A stretch of 64,000 bases of DNA. It comes from JAFIEN01 sp051859505 (GTDB lineage Bacteria > Pseudomonadota > Alphaproteobacteria > Rhodobacterales > Rhodobacteraceae). Every line of letters starts with the position of its first letter. Position 1 is the stretch's first letter. The notes beneath the pieces are model-generated. The model was not told where the DNA came from. It searched no databases and saw nothing but the letters and a program-made list of their open reading frames with translations. The DNA is taken from assembly GCA_051859505.1 (NCBI GenBank), contig JBHYFN010000021.1:1-64000 (forward strand). The letters run 5' to 3'. The translations under genes and the position numbers were made by a program. Shown here piece after piece: positions 1 to 8,281 of this stretch.

Positions 1-54
1 AAGGTCTTCCTCTCAGCAATCGCACTCGCCGCAACCGTCATGTTCTGGCTATGA
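1..54 (+). CDS. IS5/IS427-type transposase, C-terminal tip (cut by window edge)
   Basis: Frame 1 reads KVFLSAIALAATVMFWL and then stops at 52-54. The same ending (ALAATVPFWL) closes the IS427-type transposase at 10889-11523, so this is the last 17 residues of a related DDE transposase whose body lies left of the window. The sequence after the stop (to about 75) resembles the corresponding outer end of that second element. Whether the upstream gene is intact cannot be seen. Confidence 0.7.
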   Translation, partial: KVFLSAIALAATVMFWL

Positions 55-188
55 ATGGAGAACGAGTCCTGACCCTAGACCTTGAGAGCCTACTCGTAAG
101 CGGGAAGTGAGCTACCCCCCGAAAATCGGACAGTGACGTAAGCTACGATCTGACTTCTGCTGATCTCCAGGAACGAGGAGATCAGTAC

Positions 189-482
189 ATGAAGAAACGC
201 AGGAACCATGACGCGGGGTTCAAGGCCCGCGTGGCGCTGGAAGCCGTGAAGGGTGAGCGCACGGTGTCGGAACTGGCTGCCGAGTATGGCGTGCATCCGA
301 CGATGATCCATCAGTGGAAGAAGGCTCTTTTGGAGGGCGCGGCTGACATCTTTGAGCGGGGCGGCAAGAGAGCGCCCGAGATCGACGAAGACACGGAGCG
401 TTCGCTGCATGCAAAAATCGGGGAGCTGGCTGTGGCCAACGATTTTTTGTCCAGAAAGCTCAAGCCCTGGACCGGAAACTGA
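189..482 (+). CDS. IS3-family transposase OrfA
   Basis: A 97-residue DNA-binding subunit that would recognise the element's terminal repeats. Residues 1-60 form the helix-turn-helix typical of IS3 OrfA proteins (AEYGVHPTMIHQWKKALLEG). The C-terminal half (IGELAVANDFLSRKLKPW) is the leucine-rich helix that pairs with OrfB. A purine-rich ribosome site (GAGGAGATCAGTAC) precedes the ATG. In IS3 elements a fused OrfAB is normally made by -1 frameshifting near the end of orfA; orfB here starts nine bases after the orfA stop in another frame, which fits that arrangement. The frameshift itself is inferred. Confidence 0.85.
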   Translation: MKKRRNHDAGFKARVALEAVKGERTVSELAAEYGVHPTMIHQWKKALLEGAADIFERGGKRAPEIDEDTERSLHAKIGELAVANDFLSRKLKPWTGN

Positions 483-490
483 GGCGCGGG

Positions 491-1369
491 ATGATCGAGA
501 AGGACCACCCGAACCTGTCGGTCGGGGCACAATGCCACCTGCTGTCGATCCCGCGGTCGTCGTTCTACTACGAACTGATGGGCGAGACGGCGATGAACCT
601 CGACCTCATGGTGGTGATCGACAAGCAGTTCCTCGAAACGCCGTTTTACGGCGTCCAGCAGATGACGTGGCACCTGCGGAACGAGGGGTATGTTGTGAAT
701 CAGAAGCGCATTCGTCGACTGATGCGGCTCATGCGCCTGATGCCGATCTACCAGAAGCCCGACACCAGCCGGCCAGCGAAGGGGCACAAGACCTATCGCT
801 CGCCATTGTTCTTGAACCAATGGCGCACAATAGCTCGCCTGCTCGGCGGACTACGGGTCGATCGGCCCAATCAGGTCTGGTGCGCCGACATCACCTACAT
901 CCCGATGTGCCGGGGCTTCCTCTTTCTGGTCGCCATCATGGACTGGTATACCCGGAAGGTGCTGGCCTGGCGGATATCCAACACGCTGGAGGCTGACTTC
1001 TGCGTCGAAGCGTTGAACGAGGCGATCCACAAGTTCGGCCCGCCCGAGATCATGAACACCGATCAAGGGTCGCAGTTCACCTCCTTCGCCTGGACCGACC
1101 GGCTGAAACGGGTCGGCAGCCGGATCTCAATGGACGGCAAAGGTCGCTGGATCGACAACATCTTCATTGAGCGTCTCTGGCGGTCCTTGAAGTATGAATG
1201 CGTTTATCTGCACGCCTGGGAAACTGGGTCGCAGGCTAGGCTCGGCATTGGGCGCTGGATCACCTTCTACAACCACCAACGCCCTCACACTGCCCATGGC
1301 GGACAACCGCCCGCCGTGGTCTATTTTACCCGCATTGAAACCGATCAGCAGGTGCAGGCAGTAGCTTAA
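491..1369 (+). CDS. IS3-family transposase OrfB (DDE integrase)
   Basis: The 292-residue catalytic subunit with an integrase core. All three acidic residues are visible: D in WCADITYI, D in MNTDQGSQF and E in IFIERLWRSLKYE, the last with the family's K/R spacing. The N-terminal 130 residues hold the usual HTH_21-like region (FYGVQQMTWHLRNEGYVVNQ). There is a stretch of about a dozen residues (RSPLFLNQWRTIAR) before LLGGLRVDRPNQVW that I do not remember from close relatives and that may be a small in-frame insertion. The frame is otherwise open, so the enzyme may be active. Confidence 0.88.
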   Translation: MIEKDHPNLSVGAQCHLLSIPRSSFYYELMGETAMNLDLMVVIDKQFLETPFYGVQQMTWHLRNEGYVVNQKRIRRLMRLMRLMPIYQKPDTSRPAKGHKTYRSPLFLNQWRTIARLLGGLRVDRPNQVWCADITYIPMCRGFLFLVAIMDWYTRKVLAWRISNTLEADFCVEALNEAIHKFGPPEIMNTDQGSQFTSFAWTDRLKRVGSRISMDGKGRWIDNIFIERLWRSLKYECVYLHAWETGSQARLGIGRWITFYNHQRPHTAHGGQPPAVVYFTRIETDQQVQAVA

Positions 1370-1408
1370 GTCAGCCGGAAATCTGTCCAAGAGATGGGGA
1401 GAAGCTCA

Positions 1409-1600
1409 AACATCGCCCGGCGCGGCCATCGCCCCGCCGGAGATTCTGGCCGATATCGAGTTGCTGCTCGCGCGGGATTACACCATCGAGGACATCCGAC
1501 ACGTGGCATCCAGCATTCCAACCGCGGGAATGCCTTTGCTCTCGCCGATGAGCTGATCGAACCGGTCCGAGCCCTGGGGGGTGCTTTGGCCGAGACGGCC
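1409..1600 (+). other. remnant coding sequence beside the IS3 element
   Basis: The space between the IS3 end and the convergent chemotaxis operon has a protein-like frame reading IAPPEILADIELLLARDY, followed by TIEDIRHV and a stop near 1551. A second frame downstream (ALADELIEPVRALGGALAE) ends at 1603. Together they look like the tail of one gene broken by the IS insertion and a frameshift. The family is not recognised. Confidence 0.3.
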
Positions 1601-1623
1601 TGAGGGTAACGCGACATCACGGT

Positions 1624-1992
1624 TTACCAGATGTCGTTCGATGCGGTTTCAGCCGCCTTTCCCTGCAATCGCAGGACCTGGGCCCGCAACCTCAACACGC
1701 TCGATGCCTGCACCGGATCGCACGTCCCGTCTGGTTGCAGGGTCAGGGCAAGCGCTGCAACAAACTGGTGCAGACCCTCGGTTTCCTGCCTGAGCCGGTC
1801 AACCTGCTGCAAAGCCGCAAAATTGCTCGCCCCGACCTCGGTCAGAAGCTGATCCAGCAGGGCATCCGTTTGTGCCATATGTCCGGCGAGAAGTGCAAGC
1901 TCATCTGCCATACGACCAAGAACCTCGATCAGGGGCGCGCGTCCCTGATCCGCCTCTGGGTCGCGGGTCGCGTGCGAAAGGTATGCATTCAT
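1624..1992 (-). CDS. small helical protein of the Che operon, possible CheZ/CheT-type CheY phosphatase
   Basis: A 122-residue, almost wholly helical acidic protein, last gene of the minus-strand chemotaxis operon. Its ATG overlaps the stop of the preceding cheY by four bases, so it is translationally coupled to it. Residues 61-69 read LQQVDRLRQ, which gives the spacing D65-xxx-Q69. CheZ, and as I recall CheT of rhizobia, use a DxxxQ motif to bring water to the CheY aspartyl-phosphate. The order cheR-cheY-small gene suggests a dedicated partner of that CheY. The overall sequence is not one I can place in a named family, and the phosphatase role is inferred from motif and position only. Confidence 0.5.
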   Translation of the reverse strand: MNAYLSHATRDPEADQGRAPLIEVLGRMADELALLAGHMAQTDALLDQLLTEVGASNFAALQQVDRLRQETEGLHQFVAALALTLQPDGTCDPVQASSVLRLRAQVLRLQGKAAETASNDIW

Positions 1993-2378
1993 GTCAGCTT
2001 GCCCGTGACCATTTCGATGCAGCGCAGCATGGCCTCTTTGGTGAATGGCTTTGCGATGAAGTTGTTCATGCCCGCGGCCTTGCCGCGTTCGATCAGCTCC
2101 CGGCTGGCGGTTCCGGTGACAAGAATGAACCCGATGCGCTGGGTTGTCCGGTTCATCCGCAGGTTTTCAAGCAGCCTGATCCCGTCCATGCCGGGCATGT
2201 TGTAGTCTGAGATCACCAGATGCACTGGCGCAGCCACGAGCCGTGCAAGAGCCTTTTCGCCATTGGCCTCGTACTGCACCTTTGTAATCCCGGCCCAGTC
2301 CAGTGCCTGTTCGATCAGGCCGCGACTGATGCTCATGTCGTCGATCACCATCACATGAAGCTGGGATTTGAGAGGCAT
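1989..2378 (-). CDS. cheY: CheY-type single-domain response regulator
   Basis: A 129-residue stand-alone receiver domain that would be phosphorylated by the operon's CheA and bind the flagellar switch, or act as a phosphate sink. All expected residues are present: D13/D14 (VIDD), phospho-acceptor D58 (ISDYNMPGMDG), T88 (LVTGT) and K110 (FIAKPF). It lies downstream of cheR, the position of cheY2 in the Rhodobacter sphaeroides CheOp1 operon. The distance from cheR is 12 bases and it overlaps the next gene by four bases. It differs from the second CheY of this operon (5854-6222), so the two probably have different output roles. Confidence 0.9.
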   Translation of the reverse strand: MPLKSQLHVMVIDDMSISRGLIEQALDWAGITKVQYEANGEKALARLVAAPVHLVISDYNMPGMDGIRLLENLRMNRTTQRIGFILVTGTASRELIERGKAAGMNNFIAKPFTKEAMLRCIEMVTGKLT

Positions 2379-2390
2379 GCGCTTTGTCCT

Positions 2391-3239
2391 TCAACGTTTC
2401 TGGGGGGCGCTGTCTTGCGCAACTTTGTATGCGGTGGTTCCCACGGCGCGGAACCGGTTTGCGGCGGGGCCGTCAATGCGCTCGGAATGGCCGATCATCA
2501 GATACCCGTCTGGATTGAGCGCCGAGGCAAAGCGCCCCCAGAGGGCCTGCCGCATCGGAATGTCGAAATAAATCACGACGTTGCGGCAAAAGATCACATC
2601 GAACCGGCCCGAAAATGGCCAGGGTTTGTGCAGGTTCAGTTCGCCAAAGTGCAATAGCTCGGATACCTCGGGCTTGATGACATAGCCGCCCGAGGCTGCA
2701 CTGAAGAACTTGGAGCGCCGTGTCGAGGACAGGCCCTGCAAGCTTTCCTCTGAGTAGCGACCCGCCCGGGCCTTTGCGACGATGACGGGATCTATGTCGG
2801 TCCCGAGGATCCGGAAGTCATGCCGCGCGGCCTCGGGGAAGGCTTCGAGAACAGTCATTGCGATGGAATACGGCTCTTCGCCCGAGGAGCAGGCGGCCGA
2901 CCAAAGCCGAACCCGGCCGCCGGATCGTGCCCTTGCCACAAGGGTTGGAAGAACGTCTTTCGACAGATACTCGAAATGATGCGCCTCGCGGAAAAAGGCG
3001 GTGACATTCGTGGTTATGGCAACCAGCAAAGCACGCCGTTCCTCGGAGCCGTCGGGGTGGTCGAGGATGTCGCAATAGGCGCTGTAGTCGGCCAGTCGAA
3101 GCGCCCGCAGCCGCCGGTTGATCCGGGCGGATAGCAGGCCGCGTTTGGTTTCTGCGAGGAATATCCCGGCATCATCATGCACAATCCGCGCAAGACGCGC
3201 GAACTGCTCGGCCGACATTGGAGGCATCGTTTCAAGCAT
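2391..3239 (-). CDS. cheR: chemotaxis protein methyltransferase CheR
   Basis: A 282-residue S-adenosylmethionine-dependent enzyme that methylates glutamates on chemoreceptors for adaptation. The N-terminal helical domain (1-75) is followed by TNVTAFFRE (77-85), the glycine-poor SAM loop WSAACSSGEEPYS (113-125), the acidic ribose-binding stretch LGTDIDP and CRNVVIYFD, all typical of CheR. There is no TPR extension. It lies 8 bases downstream of cheW. The start could also be the ATG at codon 5 or 8, because the first residues (MLETMPPM) are not conserved. Confidence 0.93.
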   Translation of the reverse strand: MLETMPPMSAEQFARLARIVHDDAGIFLAETKRGLLSARINRRLRALRLADYSAYCDILDHPDGSEERRALLVAITTNVTAFFREAHHFEYLSKDVLPTLVARARSGGRVRLWSAACSSGEEPYSIAMTVLEAFPEAARHDFRILGTDIDPVIVAKARAGRYSEESLQGLSSTRRSKFFSAASGGYVIKPEVSELLHFGELNLHKPWPFSGRFDVIFCRNVVIYFDIPMRQALWGRFASALNPDGYLMIGHSERIDGPAANRFRAVGTTAYKVAQDSAPQKR

Positions 3240-3247
3240 GGCGGTCC

Positions 3248-3718
3248 CTAGGTCCCCGCCTGCGGTGCATTTGGCAGAAGCTGCTTGAGGTCAATCTTGC
3301 GAAGGATTCGCCCATCGTCGAACGTGATCATCCCCGAGATGAATTCATGAGCCGGATCAGAGGCAATGTCCGGCACGGCCTGGATGGTTTCGTCGCTGAT
3401 GGTGACGATGTCCGACACAAGGTCGGCCAGCAAACCGACAATGCGGCCTTCGTGCATGGCGATGATCACCACATGCCTGTGTGTGGGCTTTGATAGGCCA
3501 AAGCCGAGGCGGGCGGAAAGATCGACCACGGTGACGACTGCACCGCGCAGATTGATGACCCCGCGCACATAGTGGGGCGCGTGGGGAAGCACAGTGGTAG
3601 GCGACCAGCCGCGGATTTCCCGGACCAGGCCGATATCGATGCAGAAGTCCTGGTCTGCCAGTTTGAAGGCAATCGCTTCGTGCTTGCCGGTGACATCTTG
3701 AATGATCGTCTGGAGCAT
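3248..3718 (-). CDS. cheW: chemotaxis coupling protein CheW
   Basis: A 156-residue scaffold that links chemoreceptors to CheA. The whole protein is one CheW domain of two beta-barrels: FCIDIGLVREIRGW, VRGVINLRGAVVTVVDLSAR and VGLLADLVSDIVTI are the usual core segments, including the receptor-binding arginine and the LRG turn. It starts three bases after the cheA stop, so translation is probably coupled, and it is followed by cheR. Its length is normal for the family. Confidence 0.93.
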   Translation of the reverse strand: MLQTIIQDVTGKHEAIAFKLADQDFCIDIGLVREIRGWSPTTVLPHAPHYVRGVINLRGAVVTVVDLSARLGFGLSKPTHRHVVIIAMHEGRIVGLLADLVSDIVTISDETIQAVPDIASDPAHEFISGMITFDDGRILRKIDLKQLLPNAPQAGT

Positions 3719-3721
3719 CGT

Positions 3722-5848
3722 TCACTCCGCCGCCACAAGTGTCACACGGTCGCGGCCAGTTTCGTTTGTCGTGGACATGATGATCTCCTCGGGATCGATG
3801 ATGAGTGCTATCTTTCCATCGCCAAGGATGGTTGCCGCGGAAACGCCCGGCACGCGGCCGTAGTTTTCCTCGAGGCTCTTGATGACCACCTGGCGCTGAT
3901 CGAAAATGGCATCGACCTGAAAGGCCGCGCGTTTGTGATTGTCCGTCTCCGCCACGATCAGAACGCCGTTATCCAGATCGCCGGGCTGCTCACGCAGCCC
4001 GAAGCTGCACCCAAGATCAATGATCGGGATGAGTTTGCCGCGGCTCGCAAGCGCGCGGCCACTTGATCCGATGTGATGCAGGGAGGCCTGGTCAGGCCGA
4101 AGCGTTTCCTGGACCGAAGTGATGGGCAGAACCATGGTCTGATCGTTCAGCTGGATCAACATGCCTTCGAGCACTGCAAGTGTCAGCGGCAACGTGATGG
4201 TGAAAGTTGTGCCCTTACCCTCGACCGACTGGATCATGACTCTACCGCCGAGTGCCATGATCTCGCGGCGCACCACATCAAGGCCGACACCGCGCCCCGA
4301 CAGTGCAGAGACCTCGTCCTTCGAAGAGAAGCCGGGAAGGAAGAGAAGCGAGTCGATCTCGCCCGGCGTCAACGAGGCACCGGGTGCCACGAGGCCTTTT
4401 TCTTCCGCGATCCGGCGGACTTTGGCCCTGTTGATGCCGCCGCCATCATCGCTGACCTCGATCTGAACACGGCCGGATTTATGGGCGGCCGAAAGCGTTA
4501 TCGTGCCCTCCAGGGGTTTGCCGTTGCGCTGCCGGGTCACCGCGTCTTCCAGCCCGTGATCGACCGAATTGCGGATCATGTGCGTCAATGGATCGATCAG
4601 CCGTTCGACCATGGTCTTGTCGACTTCGGTCTGTTCGCCCACGATCGCGAAACGAACCTGTTTGCCGGTAGCCTCGGCGGCCTCGCGCAGGATGCGGTGC
4701 ATGCGCTGGAATACCTGTCTCAGCGGCTGGGCGCGAATGGCCATCACGCTTTCCTGAATGTCCGCAGCCAGTTGCCGCAGCCCGTCAAGCGTGCCCACAA
4801 CCTCGGGTTCGGTTGCAAGGCCCGCGGTCTGGACGACCTGGGTCAGCATCGCCTCCTTGATCACCAGCTCGCCGATCATGTTCATCAGCTTGTCGACACG
4901 GTCCAGGCTGACGCGGATCGTGGCCGTGGCGGCCGGCTCGGCCAGTTTCGGGGACAGGCCGTCGGTGGGGCTGGCGGGACGCGGGCTGGCGGGGGCGGCC
5001 AGGTCGTCCTGGCCCTGGGCCTCGGTGGGTTGGCCGTCAAGCTCTGCGGCGGCGGCCATTTCGGCCACCGGGTCCCGCGACTCTATTGCGAGATCGGGGA
5101 GAGCATCATCTTTGGCTGGGGCCAGCCGCGAAATCGACAGATTGCAGCAATCCTCGACAAATTCGAAAACCGCGGCGACTTCATTTTCAGTCGCGTCGGT
5201 TGAGAGCCGGACGTCCCAGCGCAGGGATGGGTCCGCCTGCGACCATTCGGACAGGACAGCCACATTGCCGGTGTCCAGGCGAACCTCGGCCTGGCCGAGC
5301 TTTTCCAGCGCACGGATCAGGGCGCCGGGACTATTTCCGCGTCGGTAGAGATCGAAGTCCGGCTCGAAGGAAACAAGATACCCCCCAGGTTCTACAGGGG
5401 CTCCGAAATCGCTGAAATCGATCGATGTAGGAACGAAATCGATTTCGCCCCCGGCTTCCTCCTCGCGTCCGATCAAGGCATCAAGCTCTGCCAGAAGTTC
5501 GTCATTGTTGGCGTGGTCCGAGCCATCCGACTGGCGCGACGACACCACCAGATCGGCAAGACAATCGGATGAGCGATGAAACACCGACATCACCTGCGGC
5601 GTTGCTTCCAGCGCATCTGCGCGCAGCAGATCCAGTGCGGTTTCGAACTTGTGAGCAAAGGCGACAAGGTCCGAAAGACCGAAGGCCGCCGCCCCCCCCT
5701 TTATGGAATGGACGGCGCGGAAAACGGCATGGACGGTCTCCATCTCGTAGTTGCCTTCGTCCATCTGGCGCAGACCGGCCGCGACGGCTTCGAGCAGCTC
5801 ATCGCATTCGGCAAAGAACATTTCGAGAAATTCGTCCATGTCCGACAT
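3722..5848 (-). CDS. cheA: chemotaxis histidine kinase CheA
   Basis: A 708-residue cytoplasmic kinase that phosphorylates the two CheY proteins and the CheB system in response to receptors. Domains in order: Hpt with phospho-His47 (AVHSIKGGAAAFG); a variable segment of about 220 residues that is low in similarity and rich in Asp/Glu/Ala where P2 would be; a dimerisation helix pair (RVDKLMNMIGELV); HATPase with N box (HMIRNSVDHGLED), G1 (DDGGG) and G2 (GRGVGLDVV); and a C-terminal CheW-like domain. I chose ATG 5848 (MSDMDEF) because a longer frame to 5920 would run into the upstream cheY; the spacing to that gene is then five bases. Confidence 0.94.
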   Translation of the reverse strand: MSDMDEFLEMFFAECDELLEAVAAGLRQMDEGNYEMETVHAVFRAVHSIKGGAAAFGLSDLVAFAHKFETALDLLRADALEATPQVMSVFHRSSDCLADLVVSSRQSDGSDHANNDELLAELDALIGREEEAGGEIDFVPTSIDFSDFGAPVEPGGYLVSFEPDFDLYRRGNSPGALIRALEKLGQAEVRLDTGNVAVLSEWSQADPSLRWDVRLSTDATENEVAAVFEFVEDCCNLSISRLAPAKDDALPDLAIESRDPVAEMAAAAELDGQPTEAQGQDDLAAPASPRPASPTDGLSPKLAEPAATATIRVSLDRVDKLMNMIGELVIKEAMLTQVVQTAGLATEPEVVGTLDGLRQLAADIQESVMAIRAQPLRQVFQRMHRILREAAEATGKQVRFAIVGEQTEVDKTMVERLIDPLTHMIRNSVDHGLEDAVTRQRNGKPLEGTITLSAAHKSGRVQIEVSDDGGGINRAKVRRIAEEKGLVAPGASLTPGEIDSLLFLPGFSSKDEVSALSGRGVGLDVVRREIMALGGRVMIQSVEGKGTTFTITLPLTLAVLEGMLIQLNDQTMVLPITSVQETLRPDQASLHHIGSSGRALASRGKLIPIIDLGCSFGLREQPGDLDNGVLIVAETDNHKRAAFQVDAIFDQRQVVIKSLEENYGRVPGVSAATILGDGKIALIIDPEEIIMSTTNETGRDRVTLVAAE

Positions 5849-5853
5849 TGGCG

Positions 5854-6222
5854 TTACCTTCCCAGAACCTTGTCTATGATCGCGACAAGCTGGCTGTCCT
5901 CGAAGGGTTTGACGATCCAACCCGTCGCGCCGGCCTTGCGCGCCCGTGCTTTCAGATCCGCCCCGCTTTCGGTGGTCAGAACCAGGATTGGCACCGAAGC
6001 GTATTCAACCGACGTGCGCACGCCTTCGATCACGCCGAATCCATCCAGCCTGGGCATGTTGACATCCGTGATGATGAGATGCGGGTCGGCATCCGGAAGC
6101 GCCCCCAGCCCGTCGACCCCGTCTACGGCGGTAAACACTTCGAAACCGGCGCCCTTCAGGGCCCGGCCGACGATCCCGCGGATGGTCGGCGAATCATCGA
6201 TGGCAAGGATTCGAACCGACAT
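5854..6222 (-). CDS. cheY: CheY-type response regulator
   Basis: A 122-residue receiver domain. D9/D10 (AIDD), phospho-acceptor D53 (IITDVNMPRLDG), T83 (VLTTES) and K105 (WIVKPF) are all in place. The start was set at MSVRILAIDD, one base after the stop of the STAS gene; longer starts would overlap that gene and add residues outside the fold. It lies directly upstream of cheA, the place of cheY1 in CheOp1-type operons of Rhodobacter. The sequence is of the type that binds FliM, but the target flagellum cannot be shown from this window. Confidence 0.9.
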   Translation of the reverse strand: MSVRILAIDDSPTIRGIVGRALKGAGFEVFTAVDGVDGLGALPDADPHLIITDVNMPRLDGFGVIEGVRTSVEYASVPILVLTTESGADLKARARKAGATGWIVKPFEDSQLVAIIDKVLGR

Positions 6223-6223
6223 G

Positions 6224-6496
6224 TCAGACCTCATCGAACAGTTCGGAAGGGTTGGCCCCAAGAGCCTGCAGGGACTGCAGGCCGGGTTCCGACCAGCCGG
6301 TCACCGCAAGGGACTTGCCGTCTGCCCGCCACTGCAGGGCCGCTGAAATCAGCAATTCCAGCCCGACGCCGCTGATCCGCTGCATCGCAGAGGCATCAAG
6401 CCCCAGGTCTTCGCCGCGCAAGCCCAGTAGCTTCGCAGCAAGGGCTTCGGCACCCGCAAGATCAAGATTTTCAGGCAATGGGATTTCGGACACCAA
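6224..6496 (-). CDS. STAS-domain protein of the Che operon
   Basis: A 90-residue single STAS domain (sulfate transporter/anti-sigma antagonist fold), first gene of the minus-strand chemotaxis operon. The fold signature is visible in ENLDLAGAEALAAKLLGL, then LDASAMQRISGVGLELLISA, where the serine of ISG lies at the usual phosphorylatable loop. STAS proteins act as phospho-regulated binding partners; small STAS proteins at the head of Che operons occur in alphaproteobacteria, but their job is poorly defined. No partner serine kinase is encoded nearby, so a non-phosphorylated scaffold role is possible. Confidence 0.75.
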   Translation of the reverse strand: MVSEIPLPENLDLAGAEALAAKLLGLRGEDLGLDASAMQRISGVGLELLISAALQWRADGKSLAVTGWSEPGLQSLQALGANPSELFDEV

Positions 6497-6710
6497 CGCA
6501 CTCCCTCTGGCTTTGACACTGCGCCGGGACCGGAGCCCGGTGGCCCGCCCGTTTCATGCGCTCCCCGAATCGCTACCAGCCCTGACTTAACAATCCCTTT
6601 CCGCCCATCGCGCCCGTCCCTGACAGGGGTGTTTTCCGGGCAATGGGATATTAACACTTCGGCCGAATGCTGCGGCGCAACCGTTGTCTCCCCTTCATGC
6701 GAGTCCGCAG
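6497..6710. promoter_or_regulatory. divergent che promoter region with TTAAC half-sites
   Basis: These 214 bases separate the STAS-cheYAWRY arm from cheBD and must hold both promoters. Two TTAAC motifs are visible, TTAACAAT at 6587-6594 and TTAACACT at 6651-6658. They resemble half-sites of CtrA boxes (TTAA-N7-TTAA), and in Rhodobacter the Fla2 and CheOp1 genes are CtrA-activated. Neither is a full box, so this is only suggestive. No sigma-28-type promoter was recognised. Confidence 0.3.
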
Positions 6711-7763
6711 ATGAACATGTCTCAAGCCCGAACCATTCTTGTCGCGGACCCCAACAGCCTGCGCCGGGACATGATTCTGCGCGCCTGCGCCGACCATCCG
6801 GCGTTGCGGGGGCACGGTGCGTCGTCGATCAGGGACCTGTCCCTCCTGACCGAGGAACTGCGGCCCGCCTATGTCGCCCTTGCCGCCGAATTCGCCCAGA
6901 TGCGCGAATGTGATGCCCTTGAAAGCCTGTTCGACATGATAGGTGCCGAAGTGGCGGTTTACGGGGATTTTTCTGTGTCGGGGTCGCCGTATCGCTGTTT
7001 CAGGGTCATCGGCCCGGATGACGCTGCGCGCTTTGTAAGTGCTTTCGTACCGCTCGGTGCCGCAGCGACCGACAGGATGATCGGCGCCCCGGCTCCGGCG
7101 TCATCCCCTGTGCAGATCTCCGCGGCGATTGCGACGGCGGTTCCGGCGCGCGTTCCTGCGAACGAGCCGGACATCATCGCGATCGGAGGGTCGACCGGTG
7201 CCATCGTCGCGATTGAGAAAATCCTTTCGGAATTTTCGGAAAACTGCCCCCCCACGCTGATCGTTCAGCACATTCGCCCCGGCTTTGCCGACGGATTGGT
7301 CCGGCGACTTGACGGCCTGGTCGCCCCTAGGGTCGTTGCGGCGTCCGACGGCGGGGCGCTTCAGCGCGGCACGGTCTATGTGGCTACGGAATCCGATCGA
7401 CATCTCGGCGTGATCACGAGGGCCGGGCTCAGGATGCGGCTGTTCGAGGCGCCGGAGGTCTCTGGCCACAGGCCTTCCGTCGATGTGCTGTTCGACAGTC
7501 TTGCGGAGCTGGGCAAACGCCACCGTATCGCGGCCTGTCTGCTCACGGGAATGGGGGCCGACGGCGCTGATGGCATGTCGAACCTCAAGGCCAATAACGC
7601 CTTCACTATCGCACAGGATAAGGAAACCTCGGTGGTGTGGGGCATGCCTCAAGCCGCCATTCAGCGCGGCGGGGCGACGGTTGTGCTGCCCATTGATCGC
7701 ATTGGCGCGGCCCTGTTGTCACGCGGCCCGGCCTCAATTCGAACCGACCGGTACGTGAAATGA
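6711..7763 (+). CDS. cheB: chemotaxis methylesterase/deamidase CheB with degenerate receiver domain
   Basis: A 350-residue protein that removes methyl groups from receptors. The C-terminal half is a CheB catalytic domain with the full triad: S161 (IAIGGSTGAI), H187 (IVQHIRPGF) and D284 (GMGADGADG). The N-terminal 115 residues keep a receiver-like start (ILVADPNSLRRDM), but the usual phospho-acceptor strand is replaced by AYVALAAEFAQM, which has no aspartate. Control by CheA phosphorylation is therefore doubtful. I chose the ATG at 6711 (an ATG at 6717 is also possible) over an upstream TTG at 6684. It overlaps cheD by four bases. Confidence 0.88.
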   Translation: MNMSQARTILVADPNSLRRDMILRACADHPALRGHGASSIRDLSLLTEELRPAYVALAAEFAQMRECDALESLFDMIGAEVAVYGDFSVSGSPYRCFRVIGPDDAARFVSAFVPLGAAATDRMIGAPAPASSPVQISAAIATAVPARVPANEPDIIAIGGSTGAIVAIEKILSEFSENCPPTLIVQHIRPGFADGLVRRLDGLVAPRVVAASDGGALQRGTVYVATESDRHLGVITRAGLRMRLFEAPEVSGHRPSVDVLFDSLAELGKRHRIAACLLTGMGADGADGMSNLKANNAFTIAQDKETSVVWGMPQAAIQRGGATVVLPIDRIGAALLSRGPASIRTDRYVK

Positions 7764-8281
7764 CCCAGATCCAGGAGAAAACCCGCAACATCATCCAGGG
7801 CGAGCATGCCGTTTCGGGTGACGAAAACCTGGTCATCACGACCATCCTGGGGTCTTGCGTCGCGGCCTGCATCTACGACCCGGTGCTGAAGATCGGCGGC
7901 GCCAATCACTTCCTGTTGCCCGACGCCGGCGCAGGGGAGTCAGACATTCGCTACGCCGCCGCCGCGATGGAGGTTCTGATCAACTCTCTGGTGCGTGCCG
8001 GCGCGCAAAAGCGCCGGATGGAAGCAAAGCTCTTTGGCGGTGCCCGCATATTGACAAACCTGCCTGATATCGGACGCAGCAATGCGCTTGCAGCCGAAGA
8101 ATTCCTGCGCGCCGAGGGGATCCCGGTCGTCGCCCGTGATGTCGGCGGCGCGCTGGCCCGGCGCTTGCGGTTCTCGCCAACCACCGGCCGCGTCCGCATT
8201 CAGCGACTTGATCCGCAGAACTCCTTGCCCGCGGAAACCCCGCGTCCGGCGCGCACCCAGCAGATCGAACTCTTCAGCTGA
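7760..8281 (+). CDS. cheD: chemoreceptor glutamine deamidase CheD
   Basis: A 173-residue enzyme that converts receptor glutamines to glutamates and so sets the available methylation sites. The catalytic pair is clear: C33 in ILGSCVAACIYD and H50 in GGANHFLLPD, followed by AKLFGGARIL, a strongly conserved strand. Its ATG overlaps the cheB stop (ATGA), which gives translational coupling. The C-terminal 20 residues (ETPRPARTQQIELFS) are a variable tail. Pairing cheB with cheD on a separate arm keeps both adaptation enzymes in one transcript. Confidence 0.93.
   Translation: MTQIQEKTRNIIQGEHAVSGDENLVITTILGSCVAACIYDPVLKIGGANHFLLPDAGAGESDIRYAAAAMEVLINSLVRAGAQKRRMEAKLFGGARILTNLPDIGRSNALAAEEFLRAEGIPVVARDVGGALARRLRFSPTTGRVRIQRLDPQNSLPAETPRPARTQQIELFS

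Larger units (their letters stand above)
108..1408 (+). mobile_element. IS3-family insertion sequence, apparently complete
   Basis: The 1.3 kb element carries the two-frame orfA/orfB arrangement of the IS3 family. The ends form imperfect inverted repeats. The left end at 108 begins TGAGCTACCCCCC and continues to GGACAG; the right end, read inward on the other strand from 1408, begins TGAGCTTCTCCCC and also continues to GGACAG. I could not see a convincing target-site duplication (left flank ends AAG, right flank starts AAC), so the ends may be off by a few bases or the insertion is old. It sits between another IS end and the chemotaxis operon. Confidence 0.8.

Noticed and set aside
4073..5203. 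Long open frame on the plus strand opposite cheA
   Set aside because: It is antisense to a gene with complete CheA motifs; its product is rich in His/Gly/Arg without any recognisable fold, as expected from GC-rich codon bias.
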